64,000 nt of DNA from Polytrichum commune (Eukaryota; Streptophyta; Polytrichopsida; Polytrichales; Polytrichaceae): NCBI GenBank assembly GCA_950295325.1, contig OX485805.1, positions 54,896,758 through 54,960,757 of the forward strand, in the 5' to 3' direction. Below are positions 34,385 through 42,210 of the stretch, in pieces. A program made the translations under genes and the position numbers. The notes under the pieces are model-generated. The model had not been told where the DNA came from and did no database searches. It saw only the letters and a list, made by a program, of their open reading frames with translations. The stretch's first letter is position 1; each line of letters begins with the position of its first letter.

Positions 34385-35326
34385 TGTGATGTATGTCAGC
34401 GAATTGGGAAACCAACAAACTCTTCTGCGATGCCACTCACACCTATTCTTGCCTTAGTCCCATTTGAGAAGTGGGGGATTGATTTTGTTGGACCCATTAA
34501 CCCACCAAGTCGTCATGGGAGATATCAGTATATCTTAGTGGCCACAGACTATGTCACTAAATGGGCAGAGGCTGAAGCCACTAGAAAAGACGATAAACAT
34601 GTCGTCGCTAAGTTCTTGAGAGAAAAGATCTTATCACGTTATGGTTGTCCAAAGGAGTTGGTCAGTGATCGAGGAACACACTTTATGAACGATGTTATTA
34701 AGGAACTTACGGAGAAATATAAAATTAAACACCGATTAACTTCACCATATCACCCGCGCGCTAATGCTCAAACGGAAAAAACTAATGGAATTTTATGTAA
34801 GATTATCACAAAGACCGTTCAAAATTCTATGACTGATTGGGACAGCAAGTTAGTAGACGCACTCTGGGCCTATCGTACGGCGTACAAGGTCACAACTAAA
34901 TTTACACCGTTCCAATTGGTCTACGGTCAAGAAGCTATACTACCAGTTGAATTGGAGCTTCCCTCATTACGCATTGCTATTGAAGAGCGATTGAGTGATG
35001 ACGAATCCCTCCGCGAGAGAATCGCTATGTTAGAAAGATTAGATGAAGTACGCAATCAGGCTTATTTAAATATGGCCGCCATTCAGAAATGGCGTAAGAC
35101 GTACTATGATAGCAAAATGAAATCTAAAACGCTCACCGCGGATGATTTGGTTTTGCTCTACGATAGCCGTTTCCAAAAATTTCCTGGCAAATTCAAACTC
35201 CATTGGATGGGACCTTATCAAGTTAAAATTGCACATGATAATGGGTCATTTGACTTAGTGGACTTTGAAGGCAAACCCTTGCTTACCCGCATAAATGGCT
35301 ATCGTCTAAAAAAATATCATACGTAA
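34385..35326 (+). CDS. pol: Retrotransposon Pol, second part: integrase core
   Basis: This is the same frame as the preceding pol part, after the in-frame TAA at 34382. It starts with the CDVCQR cysteine pair. The first ATG is at 34430, and the catalytic core is intact: GIDFVGP (aspartate codon at 34481), SDRGTHF and HPRANAQTEK carry the D, D and E residues. A WMGPYQV stretch near the end fits the GPY/F module of Ty3/gypsy integrases. Initiation at 34430 would give a core without its zinc-binding domain, so translation as one Pol protein would need stop readthrough. No chromodomain is evident. Confidence 0.9.
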   Translation, partial: CDVCQRIGKPTNSSAMPLTPILALVPFEKWGIDFVGPINPPSRHGRYQYILVATDYVTKWAEAEATRKDDKHVVAKFLREKILSRYGCPKELVSDRGTHFMNDVIKELTEKYKIKHRLTSPYHPRANAQTEKTNGILCKIITKTVQNSMTDWDSKLVDALWAYRTAYKVTTKFTPFQLVYGQEAILPVELELPSLRIAIEERLSDDESLRERIAMLERLDEVRNQAYLNMAAIQKWRKTYYDSKMKSKTLTADDLVLLYDSRFQKFPGKFKLHWMGPYQVKIAHDNGSFDLVDFEGKPLLTRINGYRLKKYHT

Positions 35327-37782
35327 CTGAGGACAGTTACGAGGATATATATGGGGGAGTCTCTATTAGAAATAATAAATATGAATAAGTAACTAATATT
35401 AATATAATACTCTTTAGAAATTTCAAGGAGTAAGTGATCCAAGTTCGTAAGTTTATGTTACCCTAAATTCTAATGTCAAGGTTAAGTGTTGTGAGAACGG
35501 AGTGTATTCTTACACTCAATAACACTTCATTCTATATTTTTCATGGTTTGAATGATTAGTAAGACACTCTTATTCCATAAGAAAACCAATAATGAAATAT
35601 TAAATATTATTTTCTAATCTTCTTATAATACGTGGTTTAAGGCCACATTGGGAATCCTTGGGCAGAAGTAGCCAATTCCCCCATATTTTCACGAAGAACT
35701 GAGTCACAGGGCGTCATTCACAGTAAAATAAAACTTGAAGGCTATGGACTGCACCAATTAGTAATTAGTAAATGACAGACTGCCTCATTCATTAGCAACT
35801 AACTGCCAAATCGCCCCAAGTAAGGTGAAATAAGTGAGGTAACCAAGTAGTGGATCAATTCGAAAATGACTTTAAGTCTAATCAGTGCCCACTAATCAAA
35901 CATGTTAAAGTATCATTAGGACGCTACTGATAGGTGCGGTTAGACTGGGAGAGAGGAGAGCCGCCACGCGGGGGAGAGAGGACAAACAGTTACACCAAGA
36001 ACCAGTTGTGGGAGGAGACAATAGTCTGAGAAGAAGGAGAGCAGCAGCGTTCCAAAGAAGCGCAACATCTCACGAATGATCAGGTAAGTCATGTGTTTGT
36101 CGTTTTGAATTCCACTACATTGTCAAGTTTAAGCTTTTGATGGAACAATATGAAGATTTGAGAACTCCGGCATGTATTGAAAGACAATAGACTGAAGGTG
36201 TTGCTTTGAAGAAAGTGGAATACAAGACTATGGCCCTGATGATAACTCCAGCAGATAGATGTAGGAAAAGAACAAGCTAGGAGCACAGCTGATTGAGTAG
36301 CAAAGGCGCAGATCGTGAAAGATGAAAGTGCAGTCTTGAGAGTATAGCGGAATCCTGACACTTACCTGTACTCATGAAAAGCACCGATAGAGGGAAACAC
36401 ATCCATAGACACCGGTAGTTAGGAGTACAGAGAGGAACACAACCAAGAAAGGAATGCAAGTGATCGAGGACACAGACTATGGATTGGACACTGATAGTTG
36501 TGACTCAGACGATGGTCTTTATCTGATCTTGAAGCGGAAACAGGAGTGACAAGAAAGAAATTGCAATAGTAAGAGAGCTCTTGAGAAAGGATGTAGGAGT
36601 TATAAGAAGGAACCGAAACCTTCAAGAGAGTTAAAAGAGGGGAGGAAATCATGAAGAGAAGAGAAGAAAAGAAAAGATCAGTTTTTGCTAGCCTGGAGAA
36701 AGTTCAAAAGTAGCCATATGCTGGGGAAAGAAGATATCAGCAAGTCACTTTATGTTATTTTTTTAGGCTGATGAGCAAAAGTTTCAGGTTCCCAGATTCG
36801 GTCCTAGGCAGTAGTCTCGAAGAAAGGCGTGTGGACAGAAAAGTGTAAATCTGCAATATATAAAGACAATACAGTCCATCCTCGATAAATATTACACTTA
36901 TAAATGTTAACTCACTATAAATGTTAGGAAAATTTCACGCCAAAGCCTAACATTTATAGAGGGTGGACTGTAGCTAAATCTTGGTACAGTTGCAGTGTAG
37001 CATAAACCCGAAGTTCTTGATGAAGTGTTGGAGATATGAGCTTTTAAAGACTATAGCCTGGAGGAAAATACATGGTGACAGTCCAAAGATTAAGGCATGT
37101 GCGAGGGCTGGCATGTGAAAGATGAGTCTTCCCATGATGCAGTGAGAGGAGTAGAAGCAAGTTAGATGGAACAGAAAGAAAATCTTTATGACCACAAACT
37201 AGTTGGATGCCTCTCAAAGTTATAGAATGAATGAAAGTAGATAAATTACCTGAGAGGGAACTACAGATGCTTTGGGGCGGAGGAATGCTATATCAAGACC
37301 CTTACAAGAAAGAAAAAGAATTTGCATGCGTCATAACCATTTTGTAAGGAGAGTCGTGGACATGACCCCTGTAGTATTGTGAGAAGGTTATAATCATAAG
37401 TTAGAGAGGAGTGGATGCTTCTAATAGGAAGTTGTAGGGCCCATTGCTGCCCTCATGATAGTTAGGAGAGACCCTTGACAGTCAGACCTGAGGAGAGAAA
37501 AACAAAAGCAAGCCAACTCAGTAGTGGCAGGAAAAGTTACGAGAAGAAACAATATTCATTTTAAAAATAAAATAAAAAAAAACTGGAGCAATGCACGAAC
37601 CAAGAAGTGGAAATGAAAGAAAAAGATGGTCAAGAAAAGCAAAGTGGATGCTTAGTGTGTGAAGTTCTTTTTGTGCAGGACGGCGAGTCACAGTTAGGAC
37701 AGCCTCTTGACTGTTCCAGAAAGTTTACAGCACCAGTATCTGAACAAAAGTCTATTGCCTGAGAGAGTCACAAAAGAGAGTC
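35327..37782 (+). other. Non-coding part between pol and the 3' ORFs, with a possible spliced leader
   Basis: There are 2.4 kb without a supported gene. A second polypurine-like run (TGGGGGAG) lies at 35352. A GA-rich stretch at 35940-36083 ends in CAG|GTAAGT (donor G at 36084). A pyrimidine-rich TTCTTTTTGTGCAG acceptor ends at 37678, about 105 bases before the ATG at 37783. This pattern resembles a 5' UTR with a 1.6-kb intron for the downstream ORF. Splicing is inferred from the sites alone. A pogo-like MITE sits at 36872-36970. Confidence 0.5.
36872..36970. mobile_element. Pogo/Emigrant-like MITE (99 bp, TA target duplication)
   Basis: The left end is CAGTCCATCCTCGATAAAT. The right end, reverse-complemented, is CAGTCCACCCTCTATAAAT. 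TA lies on both sides (36870-36871 and 36971-36972). The CAGT...CCTCTATAAAT terminal pattern and TA target are those of pogo-type MITEs such as Emigrant (family knowledge). The interior holds a second inverted pair around CTATAAATGTTAG. It is nested in the retrotransposon, so it inserted into this lineage before or after the current copy arrived. Confidence 0.85.
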
Positions 37783-39714
37783 ATGGAAAAGAAAGAAATA
37801 GCGGGGTCGAGCCAGCCGATATCTATTGTACTACCCGCTATTCCCGATGCACTCCGAACATCCTGGAATCTCAATAGTGAAAGACTGAGGAAGGCAGGAA
37901 TGTTCACTTTCTTGACATGGATACAGACTATTCTTAAAGTAGCTTATGCAGACAAAGTGATTCAGTTTGTCCAGACTTACTCTCGAGAGACGGAGACTGC
38001 CCAAGTCGATGGACGGACTATAGATTTTAGTGTCAAAATGATTGAGAGAGTATTACGGTTACCATCTGAAGGTCACCTAGTCGAAGAATTACCAGAAATC
38101 ACCAAACCCCAGTATGAGTCATGTTTTGAAGGAGAAATGCCACCTACCCCAAGAGAGTGTAGACTGGATGCAGCGAAGCTACAATGGCGACACTGGTTCA
38201 AGTTCATTAATGATTATTTACTGTTTCGACCCCAAAAGAACACAATTGATCGGAGAATGATAGTGGCTGCCATGAAGACTGCAGATGGGGAGAAAGTGAA
38301 CTGGGCCCGCATTGTACAACAAAGGATGTTTGAAGAGATCGAGTCCAAGCGAACTGAGAAGATGAAGGCTCTGGAGTTGTACTCCGCTTGTTACATCTCA
38401 TTGTTATGCGAAGAGCTGCCGAAACCAGCCGTGATCCCACGAAGACCATCACCCCCTCACTTACCGACCAGTCCATTGTCTAGCCCCGAACCATCCGACT
38501 CGGACACTGTGGAGAACCGGAGGCTGAGACTTCGTATGCAGCATCTGCAGACAATGGTCGATGAAAAACAAGACCAGTTAATCAAGAAGGGGGAAGCTTT
38601 GGTGGAATGCCAGATGAGTAATGTGAAAAATCTTTGTGATTTAGCTCAAGCAATGAAGGAAAGAATGGGTAAAGAGGTGGAAATAGAGGCCTTGAAGAAA
38701 TCTCTGGAAGCTGGTAGGAGGCTTGGTGAGGAGAAAGAAAAGGAAAATCAGCGTTTGAGAGAGCAACTGCAACAACGAGAGTCGGAACAGGCAGCTATCC
38801 AAACTTGCCGAGAAGAGTTGACGCAGGTGCAGAAAGAAAATAGTCAGCTGCGGGAGAAATTGCAGCTGCAACAAAAAGAGTTTGATTTGCAAAAAGAACT
38901 TTGGACCAGGAAGGAGGAAGTACAGCTCTCCCAAGCTCCACCTCTTTTAGAGTCGTCCACGTCTCATCAATCTGGAGAGTCTGTAGTGAAGTTCTGGGAG
39001 TGGGAATCTCGTAATCCAGTTACCCACGGCTTGTTTGAGTTGTATGAATCACAGAGGGACTTGTTTTTGCTTACCCGAAAGATAGTAAGAGGGGATTGGT
39101 TAGATCACAGTCAATTTTTGAAAATATGGGCACTTAGTTGTGAGGAGGGGCTCGAAAATCTTTTTGCAGAAATCCTAGCCCGAAAACATCTACAATTATC
39201 CGACCCACATTCGGCTTTTCTGGTCATTGGGGATATGGGGGCAAGAGTATTGTTGTATTATTCGTCCCTGGAAAGTCAGTGGGTTAATCGTCGGTCCTTG
39301 TCTTACCAAGGGGAGAAACGGTTAGTCTCATGGCAGGATTACAGCACCAGAATTTCGTCCCAGTTTTACGGCCAGACGCAGTCTAGTCTGTGCGAATGGC
39401 AGTCGGTGTTGCAGGATCTCTACAGACAGCTCCAATGTTCCAAGTTTGTATCTAATCTCCTCTCCAACAATGTCCAAAGGTTGTCTATGGTCTCTAGTGA
39501 TGACTTAAATGCCTCTCATTATCTGTTCCATTACGAGAGAACTAGCAATAGGCTAGAGAGGTATATTAAAGAAGCGTCCGCGGGAAAAAGACCCTTGCTA
39601 AACTTACACGGTCAAATTCAATTGGAACTTCCCCCCTCTAGCTTCTCTGTTCCGTCCATCTCTGTGTCCCTCCCATTAACGGGCAGTCCCTTAACTCTGC
39701 AATACCTGGGATAG
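37783..39714 (+). CDS. Extra retrotransposon ORF downstream of pol, coiled-coil protein, 643 aa
   Basis: This intact ORF has an ATG start at 37783. Residues about 10-200 form a globular-looking region with a V.GR.IDFS...I..VL.LP stretch (about 74-94). This loosely recalls the domain found in extra ORFs of plant Athila/Tat elements, but I cannot confirm homology by eye. Residues 215-240 are Pro/Ser-rich. Residues about 241-381 are a long, highly charged coiled coil rich in Glu, Gln, Lys and Leu. Residues 390-643 are of unknown nature. I see no signal peptide or convincing transmembrane segment, which argues against a classic envelope protein. The ORF ends at a TAG (39712-39714). The same frame stays open after it for another 250 codons. 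Confidence 0.75.
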   Translation: MEKKEIAGSSQPISIVLPAIPDALRTSWNLNSERLRKAGMFTFLTWIQTILKVAYADKVIQFVQTYSRETETAQVDGRTIDFSVKMIERVLRLPSEGHLVEELPEITKPQYESCFEGEMPPTPRECRLDAAKLQWRHWFKFINDYLLFRPQKNTIDRRMIVAAMKTADGEKVNWARIVQQRMFEEIESKRTEKMKALELYSACYISLLCEELPKPAVIPRRPSPPHLPTSPLSSPEPSDSDTVENRRLRLRMQHLQTMVDEKQDQLIKKGEALVECQMSNVKNLCDLAQAMKERMGKEVEIEALKKSLEAGRRLGEEKEKENQRLREQLQQRESEQAAIQTCREELTQVQKENSQLREKLQLQQKEFDLQKELWTRKEEVQLSQAPPLLESSTSHQSGESVVKFWEWESRNPVTHGLFELYESQRDLFLLTRKIVRGDWLDHSQFLKIWALSCEEGLENLFAEILARKHLQLSDPHSAFLVIGDMGARVLLYYSSLESQWVNRRSLSYQGEKRLVSWQDYSTRISSQFYGQTQSSLCEWQSVLQDLYRQLQCSKFVSNLLSNNVQRLSMVSSDDLNASHYLFHYERTSNRLERYIKEASAGKRPLLNLHGQIQLELPPSSFSVPSISVSLPLTGSPLTLQYLG

Positions 39715-39723
39715 TACCATAGG

Positions 39724-40464
39724 ATGTTTGATAGCCCACAGGAAACACCTGTGCCTACTTGGAAGGCTCTTTCGTGGTTACTAGAAGACTATGGGCAGTC
39801 ACGGTACGAAGACATCCCAGCGGATATCCATTATCGACGGGTCTCAAGGCAATGGTCTTCCTACCCACCACCAGCTGTGGCTACCCACCCCAATTTTTGT
39901 TCATGTGCTCGGAGGCACAAGTGGGACCCGCAATCAACACTCCATAGTGTGGAGTACAATTGGCCCCTCATACCTGGTCCTAAAGCCACCGCAGCCCAAT
40001 GTCAGGTGACATATCGGAATTTCTTCGAAGAGCATATTCAACACTTAGATCCGGTATGTTTCCGAGCTGCAGTGTTTTGCAACACTTTGGCAACCTGGTG
40101 TGGTCAATGGAATGTTACCATTGACGTTAACCAATTTTCGGAGAGCCACCATGAGTTTCTTCTCCTCCTGAAATTGCAATACCGTCCCACCCGTTGGGTA
40201 CGATTGGTGGAGGCCATGGCCATTACTCATTTTATTGCAGGGGCGCATCGGTGTTTGATCAATGAGTTTCCAAACACCAGAGCAGGGCCATTTGAGAGGT
40301 TTTTACGATGGCAGCGTCTGCATGCCCCGGAATTGGTGGAGCTAGATGATGACCTACGCCGTGCCATTGAAAAGATGGAGATACGTGACAACAAAAGGGC
40401 GGCGGAAATGTCCCCGCATCATCAACGGCCACCGCACAAACCATTTGGAAGACATGGTTGCTGA
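39724..40464 (+). CDS. Second extra retrotransposon ORF, 246 aa
   Basis: It lies in the same frame as the preceding ORF, and its ATG is only three codons after that ORF's TAG. The two are either one protein of about 894 codons cut by a single stop, or two products. It has a CSCARRHKW stretch, many Trp and His residues and a basic C-terminus, and no domain I recognise. It ends about 15 bases before the polypurine tract. The lack of an ATG-friendly gap and the continuous frame favour the single-protein view. Confidence 0.65.
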   Translation: MFDSPQETPVPTWKALSWLLEDYGQSRYEDIPADIHYRRVSRQWSSYPPPAVATHPNFCSCARRHKWDPQSTLHSVEYNWPLIPGPKATAAQCQVTYRNFFEEHIQHLDPVCFRAAVFCNTLATWCGQWNVTIDVNQFSESHHEFLLLLKLQYRPTRWVRLVEAMAITHFIAGAHRCLINEFPNTRAGPFERFLRWQRLHAPELVELDDDLRRAIEKMEIRDNKRAAEMSPHHQRPPHKPFGRHGC

Positions 40465-40478
40465 GGGCAGCAACAAGC

Positions 40479-40490
40479 TTAGTTGGGGGC
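40479..40490 (+). promoter_or_regulatory. Polypurine tract before the 3' LTR
   Basis: TTAGTTGGGGGC lies directly upstream of the 3' LTR start at 40493. A G-rich tract of this kind primes plus-strand DNA synthesis in Tat/Athila-type elements. It is less purine-pure than usual. Confidence 0.7.
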
Positions 40491-40492
40491 TA

Positions 40493-42205
40493 TGTGGAAT
40501 ACATTTTTTGGTTGTTTTCAGTCAAAATGGAAACGAAATGTAAAGAAGGGTAAAACAGAACTAGTTAGGTGATTCCGGTGTGAAATGACAGGCCATAGTT
40601 TAGGAGATATGGAAAAAGGGAGAATTGTGGAGATTATGGGCTGATAGGAAGAGTTGTCACCTTTGTAGTGAAAAGCATATAAAAAGCTGCGGAAGAGAGA
40701 GTAGGGCTGGCCGGGATAGCCCCATGAAAAACTACTATTTATCCTTGGAATTTTGTGCCTCGTAATTGCTGAAGTCTTTTGTGAACATATGATTATTGTA
40801 AAGTTGAATATATGTAACCAGGGTGAATGCACTGGGAATTAATCTTTAAGTGTATACTTTCGTGGATGATCTTGATTGTAAATTCTGAGGGGAAAGGAAG
40901 TGATGTCTGAATCGCTGTGATTTCCATTGTAGTCTCGGATTCTGTGCCACAGAGTTTTTATATTATGAGAAGTAGGCCAGGGTCTGATAGTGTCTGAATG
41001 AATGCCGTGAGCCTATGGGACTTAATGTGGATCAATCTTCTGGTTCACATTATCCAAGTTGGACTATTTTAACAGTATGATTGTGAGATCACAATATGGT
41101 GTAATCTGGTGTTAAGAATATTATTCTCCTCCCGAATGAGTTAATGATTCCGAGTAGGGGAATGTTTCTGAATGTGATAGGAGGATCTTTATTCGAGTAA
41201 TCAAATGATAATGTAACTTTAGAAGTGAGAAATTGATGTTGACACTTATTACCCCAATCTCTGCGGAGAGGAATTACAAAACTAGAGACGAGTGAAATCA
41301 GGCTTTCTTATGAATTAGTGTTTGTTATATGAAATAATAATCATTAAGTTTACTATGAGTATGCATGTATTACTACTGGCACAATTTATAATAGAAGAAC
41401 AGTTGATTGCCGATTCTTTTGTGATGTCATGAGGGAGTCGTAATTGAAGACTGATGTTGGACTGTTCATTTGTACTGCGATAATTTATTTGAAAGTTTAA
41501 TTGAGGGAATGTGAGTAATTAATTACTTGATGAAAGTTGAGCTCGTACTTTATAAGATGAGTCATATGTTGGAAATGCGTACAAGCATAATGTTTTTCTT
41601 CCGAGAAACTTCTGTTGTTTCTTTCTATGGCTATGGCAGGAGAAGGTTGTTGTGGCGTAAATAAAACCTTTGGCCACGAAGGGTTGAGAGATTGTTCAAC
41701 CGTTTCATTTCAGCATAGACTGGTAAGGCTTGTGTACCCATGACCTTGAAAATGTGCGCATAATTAAATGAATTTGGTACGCAGCTCTCTAGCTACATTA
41801 AAGTTGAATTAATTAACAATAGGCTATTGCAATACCAAAGTGGCCTTGGCTTTGGAAATGAGACGGATTCGAGTTACTTATACAAGACTATGGACTATGG
41901 CTGTGCCTATGCTTGTGCACCGCACTTGGTCCAATTAAAATGAACTCACTGCCAGACAATTGACTGGGATAGTAGAGTGAGGTGAGAGACTGTCACCTTT
42001 GCATGTACTGAATTGGAGTGATCTTTTAGATGTTTTTATCCTCTGCCCGTAACCTAATTGCTCACCTTCATATGAAATGAAATGATATAACCTTATGTTT
42101 CTTACAACAAATCTTATCTAAGACACCTAGACGATATACAAGTCACCTTTTAAGTCTTCCCTGTTTGTTCCCCGGGTTTGTTTTGTAACCAAAAAACTAA
42201 CTACA
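40493..42205 (+). repeat. 3' LTR (1713 bp)
   Basis: It has the same length and, as far as I could compare, the same sequence as the 5' LTR. It starts TGTGGAATAC, ends CTAACTACA and is followed by GGTGT, the target duplication. Confidence 0.96.
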
Positions 42206-42210
42206 GGTGT

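Larger units (their letters stand above)
26365..42205 (+). mobile_element. Complete-ended Ty3/gypsy LTR retrotransposon, Tat/Athila-like, 15.8 kb
   Basis: The element is bounded by two 1713-bp LTRs, each TGTGGAATAC...CTAACTACA, and by the 5-bp target duplication GGTGT (26360-26364 and 42206-42210). Next to the 5' LTR is a PBS matching tRNA-Asp; before the 3' LTR is a G-rich polypurine tract. Inside, in order, are leader ORFs, gag, zinc knuckles, protease, reverse transcriptase, RNase H, integrase, a 2.4-kb non-coding part and two extra ORFs. The RT motif FLDDFAVF, the tRNA-Asp-type PBS and extra ORFs after pol fit the Tat/Athila branch (family knowledge). Integrase after RNase H gives Ty3/gypsy order. 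Several stops and frame changes interrupt the coding region, although the LTRs look identical. Confidence 0.95.

Noticed and set aside
37783-40464. Calling the 3' ORFs an envelope gene
   Set aside because: The position after pol fits the env-like slot, but I see no signal peptide or transmembrane anchor, and the coiled coil is of a highly charged cytosolic type.
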